Shown piece after piece: positions 1-7,172 of a stretch of DNA of 7,586 nucleotides. The stretch covers positions 1-7,586 of the forward strand of contig CAMOEH010000110.1 in the NCBI GenBank assembly GCA_946612055.1. Reading direction: 5' to 3'. The notes below the pieces were generated by a model that saw only the letters and a program-made list of their open reading frames with translations, was not told the DNA's origin and ran no database searches. Within the stretch, counting starts at the first letter, position 1, and each line of letters begins with the position of its first letter. The translations under genes and the position numbers were made by a program. The DNA comes from an uncultured Bacillota bacterium (GTDB taxonomy: Bacteria > Bacillota_I > Bacilli_A > RFN20 > CAG-826).

Positions 1-550
1 AGCCTTTGCTTCCTTTGCCGTAAACGGTGGATTCGGGGAAGAAGGCATTGCCATCTTTATCCACGCCATCGCGCATCGCTTTCACGTTATCTTGGGATTC
101 ATAGAATTCTTCGAAGTGCTCTTTTTCCACTTCGTAGAGCTTCTTGTCCAACAATTCGTCGATGTTCTTGACGCCATTGGATTCCAATAGCTTCTGGAAT
201 TCGACTTGGTATTTGGTCCCATTGGTCCCGGCGTTAGTTTCCGCCTGGGTCTTGATGCCGTTGACTTTGTTTTGAGCTTCTTTTCTATAGGCAGCAAGCA
301 ACGTGGGCTTTCCGCTATAGTATTTGCGGATAAGGACTTCTTCGACTTGATTGAAGTCGGTGCTTGCGGCGCTGGTGCCATGGTGATAGTCGCCAAAGAG
401 TTCTTCGGCGGTGTAATCGACCTTAAGGCCCTGCGCGTCCGTGAAAGTCAGCACGACACCATCTTTGGCCGTAACATCTTGGCAGGCGGCGAGGGCGCCG
501 GTGCTGACAAGAGAGGTGATTAGGCCAAGAGTGAGTTTTGCTTTTTTCAT
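1..550 (-). CDS. Secreted lipoprotein, probable PrsA/SurA-like foldase (partial, N-terminal part)
   Basis: The reading frame starts at an ATG at 550 and stays open for 183 codons to the left edge, so the C-terminus is missing. The N-terminus is a lipoprotein signal peptide: K2-K3 and K5, a hydrophobic stretch at about residues 6-22, then a lipobox L20-A21-A22-C23, with C23 the predicted lipidated residue and Q24 after it. The mature part is hydrophilic and mostly helical, with a region at about residues 105-140 (FQKLLESNGVKNIDELL, then a Glu/Lys-rich helix) that resembles the SurA_N/PrsA chaperone domain, followed by a DGVDKDGNAFFP segment. In Bacillota such lipoproteins sit on the outer face of the membrane and fold exported proteins. 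No parvulin domain lies in the window, so the PPIase assignment is inference. The start is supported by AAGGAGG 12 bases upstream. It is transcribed away from the suf operon. It could be another surface lipoprotein; only its lipoprotein nature is firm. Confidence 0.6.
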   Translation of the reverse strand, partial: MKKAKLTLGLITSLVSTGALAACQDVTAKDGVVLTFTDAQGLKVDYTAEELFGDYHHGTSAASTDFNQVEEVLIRKYYSGKPTLLAAYRKEAQNKVNGIKTQAETNAGTNGTKYQVEFQKLLESNGVKNIDELLDKKLYEVEKEHFEEFYESQDNVKAMRDGVDKDGNAFFPESTVYGKGSKG

Positions 551-562
551 ACTCGACTCGTT

Positions 563-569
563 CCTCCTT
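563..569 (-). promoter_or_regulatory. Ribosome binding site of the lipoprotein gene
   Basis: On the minus strand this reads AAGGAGG, a full anti-SD match, 12 bases before the ATG at 550. It decides the start and shows that the gene is real, since the long ORFs in other frames here lack such a site. Confidence 0.8.
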
Positions 570-590
570 CGTCTTGAACGTAGCGGTTTA

Positions 591-619
591 ATCATATTCT
601 TCTAGAATATCGCTGACAA
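591..619 (-). promoter_or_regulatory. Sigma-A type promoter for the lipoprotein gene
   Basis: On the minus strand a -35 box TTGTCA (614-619) and a -10 box TATGAT (591-596) are separated by exactly 17 bases, and each matches the sigma-70/sigma-A consensus at five of six positions. The predicted start of transcription is near 584, giving a leader of about 34 bases that contains the Shine-Dalgarno site. The spacer is filled by an inverted repeat (594-610). Confidence 0.7.
594..610. repeat. Inverted repeat, possible operator in the lipoprotein promoter
   Basis: Perfect 7-base arms, ATATTCT (594-600) and AGAATAT (604-610), surround a 3-base centre TCT. The element overlaps the -10 box and the spacer of the minus-strand promoter, where a bound repressor would block RNA polymerase. 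The arms are AT-rich and no T-run follows, so it does not look like a terminator. It does not match CIRCE, the CtsR repeat or the PerR/Fur box as I know them. The operator role is inference from position. Confidence 0.45.
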
Positions 620-689
620 CAATATTTTTATTCCCACGAACGAAAAAAGGCGTTTTTGGAAGGAAAATGCAATTCGATTATCACTTTGA

Positions 690-718
690 TTGTTTTGTCT
701 TTCCCTCGCGCTTAGAAT
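690..718 (+). promoter_or_regulatory. Candidate promoter of the suf-mnmG-rsmG operon
   Basis: A -35-like TTGTTT (690-695, matching only the TTG of the consensus) and a good -10 box TAGAAT (713-718, five of six) are 17 bases apart. Transcription would start near 725, leaving about 20 bases of leader that carry the sufC Shine-Dalgarno site. The weak -35 hints at a modest or activator-dependent promoter. No better pair was found in the 194-base intergenic region. If correct, it excludes the upstream in-frame ATG at 667 from the message. Confidence 0.5.
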
Positions 719-728
719 ATTCGCGCTT
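706..728. repeat. Direct repeat TCGCGCTT flanking the suf -10 box
   Basis: The octamer TCGCGCTT occurs at 706-713 and again at 721-728, a 15-base period. It brackets the -10 box and the predicted transcription start of the suf operon. Between the copies lies the palindrome GAATATTC (715-722). The arrangement could bind a regulator, but it may be chance. Confidence 0.3.
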
Positions 729-732
729 CCCT

Positions 733-739
733 AAGGAGG
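733..739 (+). promoter_or_regulatory. Ribosome binding site of sufC
   Basis: AAGGAGG lies 5 bases before the ATG at 745 (full context TAAGGAGGT). It selects 745 over the in-frame ATG at 667, which would add 26 residues that do not look like part of an ABC ATPase. Confidence 0.88.
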
Positions 740-744
740 TCACC

Positions 745-1569
745 ATGTCCACGTTAACTATCCGCAATCTTCATGTCTCTGTCGGCGAAAAGGAAATCCT
801 TAAAGGGATTGATTTGACCTTATCCGAAGGGGAAACTCTTGCTCTTCTTGGTCCTAATGGCCATGGAAAATCCACTTTGCTTGCCGCAATTATGGGCAAT
901 CCGAATTATAAAATCACCAAAGGTGAAATCTTACTAGATGATCGAAACCTTTTGGAATGCAGCGTCGACGAAAGATCGAAACTCGGAATCTTTTTGGCGA
1001 TGCAATATCCCTCTGAAATCCCTGGGGTCAATTCCGCTGATTTCTTGAAAGCGGCCATGAACGCAAGAAGAGAAAAACCGATGACCCTTTTTGAGTTCTA
1101 TTCCAAGACCCAAACCGCTTATAAAGAAATGGGAATCCCGTTTGAGATGAGCAACCGCAACCTCAATGAAGGTTTTTCTGGCGGTGAAAAAAAGAAGAAT
1201 GAAATCTTGCAGATGAAATTGCTTGACCCCAAATTCGCCTTGCTCGATGAGATCGATTCCGGGCTTGATGTCGACGCGATGCAAGTGGTCGCTAACGCCA
1301 TCATCGAAGAGCAAAAGAAGGGCAGGGGATTCCTTGTCGTTTCTCATTATGCCCGCTTGTATAGCATGATTCACCCAACCCGTGCCTGCGTTATCGTCAA
1401 TGGCAAAGTCGTCGTCGAAGGCGGGCCAGAGATTATCGAGAAAATCGATACTCGCGGTTACGAATGGATCAAAACGGAATTAGGGATCTCGATTGCGCAA
1501 GAAAGCATGAACAAAGTGTCCATCGGAGCCTGCGCTACTCGTGTCGCCATTAAAAAGGAAGAGAAATGA
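745..1569 (+). CDS. sufC: SufC, ATPase of the SufBCD iron-sulfur cluster scaffold
   Basis: SufC is a cytosolic ABC-type ATPase that binds SufB and SufD and drives the conformational change for cluster assembly. The 274-residue protein shows the ABC parts in order: Walker A GPNGHGKST (36-44), Q-loop Gln87 in AMQYPSEIPGV, signature GFSGGEKKK (143-151), Walker B FALLDEID (164-171), the D-loop SGLDVDA, and the switch His201 in VVSHYARL. GFSGGEKK and AMQYP are typical of SufC rather than of transporter ATPases, and no membrane permease is nearby. The family is usually about 250-260 residues; the excess here is a 26-residue tail after the conserved GYEWIKTELGI. The start at 745 rests on the strong ribosome binding site and on the family N-terminus. 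It is the first gene of the operon and overlaps sufD by ATGA. Confidence 0.96.
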   Translation: MSTLTIRNLHVSVGEKEILKGIDLTLSEGETLALLGPNGHGKSTLLAAIMGNPNYKITKGEILLDDRNLLECSVDERSKLGIFLAMQYPSEIPGVNSADFLKAAMNARREKPMTLFEFYSKTQTAYKEMGIPFEMSNRNLNEGFSGGEKKKNEILQMKLLDPKFALLDEIDSGLDVDAMQVVANAIIEEQKKGRGFLVVSHYARLYSMIHPTRACVIVNGKVVVEGGPEIIEKIDTRGYEWIKTELGISIAQESMNKVSIGACATRVAIKKEEK

Positions 1570-2243
1570 ATCTGACTTGGATCGATCAAGAAATTGTCGA
1601 TGCGACCTTGGAAGTCGAAAAAGGGGAGACCCTCAATTTGAATCTGGCTTCTTTTTCTTCTTTCCCAAAAGCTCGCATTGTCATCAACGTCCATGAAGGC
1701 GCCTCTTTTATGGGGGCCATGGCGGATTTTTCCAAAGGAAATGGCACGTTTTCTCTTCTAGTAAATTTGTTAGGAGAAGGAGCCAATTGCTCTTGGCATC
1801 TAGGCTGCATTGGCAAGAATAACGACCGTAAAATATTCGATATTTCCGCCAATCATCGTTTCGCGAAAACGGATGCCGTGATGTCAAGTTATGGCATCGT
1901 GCGTGACGCGTCCAGGCTCACATTTACTGGCACGTCTTTAATCGAAAAAGGATCGGTTAAATCTTCGACCCTCCAAGAAGCCAAAATCATTGTTTTTGAT
2001 AAAGATAGCGATGGCAAATGCTCGCCTATTCTTCGCATTGACGAAAATGATGTCACGGCTAGCCATGCCGCGACGGTAGGGAAACTTAATGAAGACCATC
2101 TTTTCTATCTTCTTTCCCGCGGCATTGCTTTAGAAGAAGCAAAACGCCTCATAACGTTGGGCTACCTTAAGCCTGTCGAGCAATTTTTTAACGATGAATC
2201 CTTATTGCAAAAGATCGATGCTTCGATCGAGGAGGGCATATGA
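1566..2243 (+). CDS. sufD: SufD, short form, scaffold partner of SufB
   Basis: SufD forms a heterodimer with SufB on which, with SufC, the iron-sulfur cluster is assembled. This protein has 225 residues, while typical SufD has about 420-440. The first 30 residues already lead into beta-helix-like sequence (VINVHEGASFMGAM), so the N-terminal helical domain and part of the core are missing. The C-terminal signature is intact: ILRIDENDVTASHAATVGKL (about 156-174), then NEDHLFYLLSRGIALEEA. His167 aligns with His360 of E. coli SufD, the residue that lies at the SufB interface. The gene begins in the ATGA overlap with sufC, after AAGGAAG (1555-1561), and ends in an ATGA overlap with sufS. No stop codon or frame break suggests decay, and the short form keeps clean gene borders. 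A SufB-type paralogue is excluded because a full sufB follows. Confidence 0.88.
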   Translation: MNLTWIDQEIVDATLEVEKGETLNLNLASFSSFPKARIVINVHEGASFMGAMADFSKGNGTFSLLVNLLGEGANCSWHLGCIGKNNDRKIFDISANHRFAKTDAVMSSYGIVRDASRLTFTGTSLIEKGSVKSSTLQEAKIIVFDKDSDGKCSPILRIDENDVTASHAATVGKLNEDHLFYLLSRGIALEEAKRLITLGYLKPVEQFFNDESLLQKIDASIEEGI

Positions 2244-3475
2244 TTGATCCTATCCTCTTAAGAAAAGATTTCCCGATGTTCGTTAATAACGTCCAAATGC
2301 AAAATAAGCCTTTGATTTGGCTTGATAATGCTTCGACGACATTCAAACCATATTCGGTTTTAAAAGCGGTGGAACATTATTATTCCTATGAAACCTCGAA
2401 TTCCCATCGCGGGGATTATGACCTTTGCCACAACATGGACAAAAAGGTCTTTGAGACGAGAGAAAAGCTTGGCCGTTTCCTCAATTGCGATCCTAGCGAA
2501 GTCGTCTTCACTGCCGGGACAACCGCTTCGTTAAATCTAGTTGCCTTCGGCTATGCCTGCACCCATCTTCATAAAGGGGATGAAATCTTGATTACGGAAG
2601 CAGAGCACGCTTCCAATGTTTTGCCCTGGTATAAAGTCGCCGAAATGACGGGCTGCTCCGTCCGCTTTATCCCCTTAGATGAAAAGGGAAGATTAACCAA
2701 AGAAAATGTAGAAAACGCATTCACGCCCCACGTGAAAATGGTTTGCATTGCTCACGTAAGCAATGTTTTAGGCTATACGACTCCGATTCGCGACATCGCG
2801 GATATCGCCCATAAGCAAGGAGCAATTGTTGTGGCCGACGGTGCCCAATCGGTGCCTCACATGAAGATTGATGTCCAAGCTCTTGGATGCGACTTTCTCG
2901 CCTTCTCTGGGCATAAGCTTTGCGGCCCGACTGGCATTGGCGTCCTCTATGGAAAATATGAACTTCTCAAAGAGACCGAACCTTTCATGACCGGAGGGGG
3001 CATGAATGCCAAATTCGATCTTTGTGGCGAAGTTAGTTATCTAGAGCCCCCGGTTCGTTTTGAGGCTGGAACGCAAAATCTCGAAGGCATTTTGGGCTTA
3101 TCCGCGGCCATCGATTATTTAGAAAAAATTGGAATGGAAAATATCCATCAATACGAAAAGGAATTGAAGCGTTATGCCGTCACCCAACTGAAAAAGACGG
3201 GATGCGTGACCATATATAATGAGGAAAGCGAAGCGGGAATTGTCACCTTCAATGTTGATGGTGTCTTTGCTCAAGATGCCGCGACTTACTTCAATAGCAA
3301 AGGAATTGCCGTCCGCTCTGGTCAGCATTGCGCGAAAATCCTTATTTCTTTCTTAGGAACGGTTGCCACCGTGCGCGCTTCCTTCTATTTCTATACGACG
3401 AAAGAAGATATCGATGCTCTCGTTTCCGCCGTCAAGACTTGCAAAGGAGAATATCTCAATGCCTACTTCGATTGA
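2240..3475 (+). CDS. sufS: SufS, PLP-dependent cysteine desulfurase
   Basis: SufS converts L-cysteine to L-alanine and holds the sulfur as a persulfide for transfer to SufU. The 411 residues match the usual class II (group II NifS/SufS) length. Visible landmarks are TAGTTASLN (91-99) for cofactor phosphate contact, His123 in AEHASN over the PLP ring, Asp200 and Gln203 in ADGAQS, the Schiff-base Lys226 in SGHKLCGP, RFEAGTQN (273-280), active-site Cys364 in RSGQHCAK, and Arg379 in TVRASFYFY for the substrate carboxylate. Two departures from the Bacillus pattern stand out: the loop reads GQHCAKIL rather than GHHCAQPL, and Gln345 sits where Bacillus subtilis SufS has His342, the residue that takes over a zinc site on SufU. 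The start follows GAGGAGGG (2229-2236) and overlaps sufD by ATGA. The gene overlaps sufU by 17 bases. Confidence 0.95.
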   Translation: MIDPILLRKDFPMFVNNVQMQNKPLIWLDNASTTFKPYSVLKAVEHYYSYETSNSHRGDYDLCHNMDKKVFETREKLGRFLNCDPSEVVFTAGTTASLNLVAFGYACTHLHKGDEILITEAEHASNVLPWYKVAEMTGCSVRFIPLDEKGRLTKENVENAFTPHVKMVCIAHVSNVLGYTTPIRDIADIAHKQGAIVVADGAQSVPHMKIDVQALGCDFLAFSGHKLCGPTGIGVLYGKYELLKETEPFMTGGGMNAKFDLCGEVSYLEPPVRFEAGTQNLEGILGLSAAIDYLEKIGMENIHQYEKELKRYAVTQLKKTGCVTIYNEESEAGIVTFNVDGVFAQDAATYFNSKGIAVRSGQHCAKILISFLGTVATVRASFYFYTTKEDIDALVSAVKTCKGEYLNAYFD

Positions 3476-3905
3476 AATCACTCCCGAAATGATGCGGGAA
3501 ATCATCATGGATCGCCTGGGAAATCCTCGTCATAAAGGCAAGCCGGAAGGACAAGGATACGATTTAACCCATTCTTCCTCAGTGAATTGCATCGATGATA
3601 TCGATGTTTATCTTCTTTTGGATGGCGATAAGGTTACCGACGCCCGCTGGGATGGCGTTTCTTGCGCCATCACGACGGCTTCTACGGATATTCTTTGCTC
3701 CTTATTGATCGGCAAAACCAAAAAAGAAGCTGATTACATCATGGAACAATTCCACAAGATGATTGCAGAAGAAGATTACGACGCTTCGGTGCTTGATGAA
3801 GCTTTGGCTTTCATGAACACCTCCAAGCAAGCCGCTCGCATCCATTGCGCCTTGATTGGCTGGGATGCGGCAAAAGAGGTTTTGGAACATCATCATGAGC
3901 ACTGA
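3459..3905 (+). CDS. sufU: SufU, zinc-dependent sulfur acceptor for SufS
   Basis: SufU takes the persulfide sulfur from SufS and passes it to the SufBCD scaffold; it is a zinc protein related to IscU. The 148 residues match the family length. The expected zinc ligands are present: Cys44 and Asp46 (NCIDD, replacing the usual CGD), Cys69 in [10 protein letters not shown], and Cys130 in [10 protein letters not shown], matching Cys41, Asp43, Cys66 and Cys128 of B. subtilis. The N-terminal [13 protein letters not shown] is also typical. An extra Cys80 is present. The C-terminus ends LEHHHEH, which is unusual. The ATG at 3459 is preferred over an in-frame ATG at 3363 because AAAGGAG (3443-3449) lies 9 bases upstream and the extra residues would be out-of-frame sufS sequence. 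It overlaps sufS by 17 bases and sufB by 11. Confidence 0.94.
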   Translation: MPTSIEITPEMMREIIMDRLGNPRHKGKPEGQGYDLTHSSSVNCIDDIDVYLLLDGDKVTDARWDGVSCAITTASTDILCSLLIGKTKKEADYIMEQFHKMIAEEDYDASVLDEALAFMNTSKQAARIHCALIGWDAAKEVLEHHHEH

Positions 3906-5295
3906 CGATTTGAAGAAGGAAAAGGAATACGAATACGGCTTCCATGATGAAGACGTGTCCATTTTGAACACGGGCGTTGGCATTAACGAAGCCATCGTCT
4001 CTGAGATTTCTTCTTTGAAGAATGAACCAGAATGGATGAAGGAATTCCGCTTGAAAGCCTTCAAGGCCTTCCAAAAGCTCCCGATGCCTAGCTATGGTCC
4101 TGATCTTTCCTTTTTGGATTTTGATACCTACACCTATTTCCGTCGTCCTTCCGAAAAAGAAGAGCAAAGTTGGGACAAGGTTCCTCAAACCATTAAAAAC
4201 ACGTTCCAACGCCTTGGTATTCCTGAGGCTGAGCAAAAATATCTCGCGGGTGTTTCGACCCAATACGAATCCGAAGTCGTCTATCACAACATGTTGAAAG
4301 AAGTGGAGGAGAAAGGCGTCATTTTCCTTTCCACCGACATGGCGCTTCAGATGTATCCGGAATTGTTCCGGAAATATTTCAATAAAGTCGTCCCTTATGC
4401 CGACAATAAATTCTCCGCTCTTAACGGAGCCGTATGGTCTGGCGGAAGCTTTATCTATGTCCCCAAAGGCGTCAAGTTAGAAAAGCCTTTGCAATCTTAT
4501 TTCCGCATCAATAACGAGAAAAGCGGACAATTCGAGAGGTCATTGATCATCGTTGATGACGATGCCGACGTCCATTATGTCGAAGGATGCACGGCCCCGA
4601 TCTATTCCAAGGATTCTCTCCATGCCGCGGTTGTTGAAATCTACGTTGGGAAAAGAGCCCGTTGCCGCTATTCCACCGTCCAAAATTGGTCCAACAACAT
4701 CGTAAACCTCGTCACCAAAAGAGCCTACGTCGAAGAAGATGGTCTTATGGAATGGATCGATGGCAATATTGGCTCGATGGTCAACATGAAATATCCTGGC
4801 TGCATATTGGCTGGTGACCGGGCAAAGGGAAATTGCATTTCGATTGCTGTTGCTGGCAAAGGACAATTCCAAGATGCCGGAGCCCGCATGATCCATTTAG
4901 GGAAAGATACTTCCTCGACGATCATTTCCAAATCGGTCGTTCGCGGGGGTGGTGTCGCTAATTATCGAGGGACCGTCCGTCATGAAGCGAGTGCAACTGG
5001 GGCAAAAGCTCACGTGGAATGCGATACGTTGATTTTGGATGATTTGTCCAAATCTGACACAATTCCAACCAACGAAATCCGAAACGCGGATTCTTTCATC
5101 GAACATGAGGCCACCGTTTCGAAAATTAATGAAGATCAGCTTTTCTATCTCATGTCGCGTGGGTTAAGCGAAAAAGATGCGACCCAGATGATCATCATGG
5201 GATTCATCGAACCATTCTCTAAGGAATTGCCGATGGAATATGCGGTTGAGCTTAACCAACTCATCAAGATGGATATGGCAGGATCGATTGGATGA
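3895..5295 (+). CDS. sufB: SufB, core scaffold of the SUF iron-sulfur assembly complex
   Basis: SufB receives sulfur and iron and builds the nascent cluster with SufC and SufD in the cytosol. The 466-residue length equals that of Bacillus SufB. An N-terminal region (YEYGFHDED, about 11-20) leads into the family core, with [15 protein letters not shown] (186-200), [11 protein letters not shown] (228-238), NWSNNIVNL (264-272) and the C-terminal [20 protein letters not shown] (402-421). Cys376 in HVECD and Glu405 in EHEA are 29 residues apart, exactly as Cys405 and Glu434 of E. coli SufB, the pair shown to be needed for cluster assembly. The chosen ATG at 3895 gives the family N-terminus; an in-frame ATG at 3856 lies deep inside sufU. 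There is only a weak GGA before the start (GAGG is 15 bases away), so translation probably depends on ribosomes finishing sufU. Confidence 0.96.
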   Translation: MSTDDLKKEKEYEYGFHDEDVSILNTGVGINEAIVSEISSLKNEPEWMKEFRLKAFKAFQKLPMPSYGPDLSFLDFDTYTYFRRPSEKEEQSWDKVPQTIKNTFQRLGIPEAEQKYLAGVSTQYESEVVYHNMLKEVEEKGVIFLSTDMALQMYPELFRKYFNKVVPYADNKFSALNGAVWSGGSFIYVPKGVKLEKPLQSYFRINNEKSGQFERSLIIVDDDADVHYVEGCTAPIYSKDSLHAAVVEIYVGKRARCRYSTVQNWSNNIVNLVTKRAYVEEDGLMEWIDGNIGSMVNMKYPGCILAGDRAKGNCISIAVAGKGQFQDAGARMIHLGKDTSSTIISKSVVRGGGVANYRGTVRHEASATGAKAHVECDTLILDDLSKSDTIPTNEIRNADSFIEHEATVSKINEDQLFYLMSRGLSEKDATQMIIMGFIEPFSKELPMEYAVELNQLIKMDMAGSIG

Positions 5296-7172
5296 TGGAT
5301 AAGCAATACGACATCATCGTAGTCGGAGGAGGCCATGCCGGGGTTGAAGCAAGTCTTGCTTCTGCCAAAATGGGCATGAAAACCCTTTTGATCACTTTAA
5401 ACAAAGAAAAGATTTCCAATATGCCTTGCAACCCCCATATCGGTGGAAGCGCGAAAGGCAATCTTGTTCGCGAAATTGATGCGCTTGGGGGCTTGATGGG
5501 AATCGCGGCCGATCAAAGGCCATTGCAGATGAAAATGCTCAATACGGGCAAAGGCCCGGGAGTCCAATGCCTTCGCTCCCAGCAAGATAAAAGTCTCTAT
5601 CCCCGCTTTGTTATCCAAACGTTAGAAAATACCGAGAATCTTGATATCCTCGAAGATGAGGTCATGAGCCTTCTTCATGAAGGAAAACACATTAATGGGG
5701 TCGTTATTTCTAGTGGGGAATCGATTTTTGCACGTGCCGTTATTTTGACGACGGGAACGTATTTAAATGGCCGCATCATTTCGGGGACCGATGTCCATGA
5801 TGGTGGTCCCGATGGAGAAAAGGCTTCCTTGGGACTAACCGCTTCGCTTAATGCTTTGGGTGTCCAAACTTGGAGATTAAAGACGGGCACTCCGCCTCGA
5901 TTAAAGAAATCGACAATCGATTTCAGCAAAGCTTCAATTCAGTTAGGATCAGACGAACCGCTTGCCTTCTCTTTCCAAACGAAAACGTTCACCCCGTTAA
6001 AAGATCAGTTGCCTTGTTATTTGATTTATACAACCGAAGAAACGATCAGATTGATTCGGGATAACCTAGATTCCTCGGCTCTTTTCAATGGCGTGATTAA
6101 TTCGGTAGGGCCAAGGTATTGCCCTTCCATTGAATCGAAAGTGGTGCGCTTTGCCGATAAACCCCGTCATCAGCTTTTCCTTGAGCCGGAATATCTCGAT
6201 AGTGAATCGATCTATCTCCAAGGCTTTTCGACCGCGATGCCTCATGAAATCCAAGAGAAGATGGTCCATTCTTTGCCTGGGTTAGAAAAGGCCGAGATCC
6301 TTAAATATGCCTATCAAATCGAATATGATGCGATCAAGCCACTGCAATTTGATGCTTCATTAAAAATCAAAGCTTTTGATGGTCTATATGTGGCTGGTCA
6401 AATTTGCGGGACTTCCGGCTATGAAGAAGCCGCTGCCTTGGGGTTAATGGCTGGGATTAATGCTGTGCTAGCTTTACGGAAAGAGAAACCTTTTGTCCTC
6501 GGTAGAGAAGAAGCATATATCGGAGTCATGATTGACGATTTGGTCACGAAAGAAATCGATGAACCTTATCGTTTGCTCTCTTCTAGAGCCGAATACCGTT
6601 TGTTGCTCCGTCATGATAATGCCGATTTGCGTTTAACCGAATATGGGCATCGTTTAGGCTTGATTTCCGATGCACGGTATGCCTCTTTTCTGAACAAGAA
6701 GGAAAGAATGGAGCAAGCCATTCATGTTTTAAAAACCGAAAATGTCGACGATAAGAATGGCCTTAATGCCTATTTTGCCGAACTTGGTATTCCTACGACG
6801 GATAAAGGCTTTAAAGGCGCCGAACTTCTTAAACGCCCCGGAATCCATCTTTCGCGTTTGCTCCCTTTAATGAAAGGGCTTGTCTCATTGGATTTAGATC
6901 GAGAAGAAATCTTCTCGATTGAAACCGCGGTGAAATACGAAGGATATATCGCAAACGAAAAGAAAGAAGCTGAATCGCTGAGGAAAGCCGAGAAAATGGA
7001 ATTGCCCTCTGAATTAGATTATCTCCATATGGATGGGTTGCGTTTAGAAGCAAGGCAAAAGCTCGATGCCGTTAGGCCAAGGACCATTGCCCAGGCTTCC
7101 CGCATTTCGGGAGTCAATCCTGCCGACGTTTCGATCTTGATGTTAATATTGAAAAAGGAACATAAATTATGA
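5292..7172 (+). CDS. mnmG: MnmG (GidA), FAD enzyme of tRNA wobble-uridine modification
   Basis: With MnmE, MnmG adds the aminomethyl or carboxymethylaminomethyl group at C5 of U34 in tRNAs reading NNA/NNG codons, using FAD, NADH and a folate carbon. The 626 residues match E. coli MnmG (629). The dinucleotide-binding motif GGGHAGVEA is at 12-20. The two cysteines implicated in catalysis are present, Cys46 in MPCNPHIGG and Cys277 in RYCPSIE (E. coli Cys47 and Cys277). Other family blocks are [10 protein letters not shown] (81-90), TGTYLNG (154-160), LKTGTPPRL (196-204), [17 protein letters not shown], and the C-terminal [27 protein letters not shown] has Gln where most members have Arg. The start is ATG 5292 (ATGA overlap with sufB) or the adjacent ATG 5295, both after AGGA (5280-5283). 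No mnmE is visible in the window; the usual neighbour rsmG follows by ATGA overlap. Confidence 0.97.
   Translation: MMDKQYDIIVVGGGHAGVEASLASAKMGMKTLLITLNKEKISNMPCNPHIGGSAKGNLVREIDALGGLMGIAADQRPLQMKMLNTGKGPGVQCLRSQQDKSLYPRFVIQTLENTENLDILEDEVMSLLHEGKHINGVVISSGESIFARAVILTTGTYLNGRIISGTDVHDGGPDGEKASLGLTASLNALGVQTWRLKTGTPPRLKKSTIDFSKASIQLGSDEPLAFSFQTKTFTPLKDQLPCYLIYTTEETIRLIRDNLDSSALFNGVINSVGPRYCPSIESKVVRFADKPRHQLFLEPEYLDSESIYLQGFSTAMPHEIQEKMVHSLPGLEKAEILKYAYQIEYDAIKPLQFDASLKIKAFDGLYVAGQICGTSGYEEAAALGLMAGINAVLALRKEKPFVLGREEAYIGVMIDDLVTKEIDEPYRLLSSRAEYRLLLRHDNADLRLTEYGHRLGLISDARYASFLNKKERMEQAIHVLKTENVDDKNGLNAYFAELGIPTTDKGFKGAELLKRPGIHLSRLLPLMKGLVSLDLDREEIFSIETAVKYEGYIANEKKEAESLRKAEKMELPSELDYLHMDGLRLEARQKLDAVRPRTIAQASRISGVNPADVSILMLILKKEHKL

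Noticed and set aside
206..523. 105-codon open frame on the plus strand over the lipoprotein gene
   Set aside because: The opposite strand has a signal peptide, lipobox, AAGGAGG site and near-consensus promoter; the plus-strand frame has none of these.
640..660. A-run followed by T-run (AAAAAAGGCGTTTTT) as a possible terminator hairpin
   Set aside because: The arms are A/T only with almost no GC pairs, and it lies between two divergent promoters where no transcript needs to end.
667..744. Upstream in-frame ATG extending SufC by 26 residues, with GGAAGG just before it
   Set aside because: The extra residues do not fit the family N-terminus, the candidate promoter would start transcription downstream, and AAGGAGG sits ideally before 745.
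934..1374. 146-codon open frame on the minus strand inside sufC
   Set aside because: It lies wholly antisense to a gene with complete ABC ATPase motifs, resembles no protein family I know and is a frame shadow.
2082..5166. Similar DNA near 2082-2125 in sufD and 5122-5165 in sufB, suggesting a repeat
   Set aside because: The two genes are paralogues with the same C-terminal motif (K-x-NED-x-LFYL); the resemblance is homology, not a mobile or regulatory repeat.
1566..7172. TGA at the end of all six complete genes as a sign of an altered genetic code
   Set aside because: TGA never occurs inside a gene and Trp is TGG throughout; four of the TGA stops are required by the ATGA overlaps.
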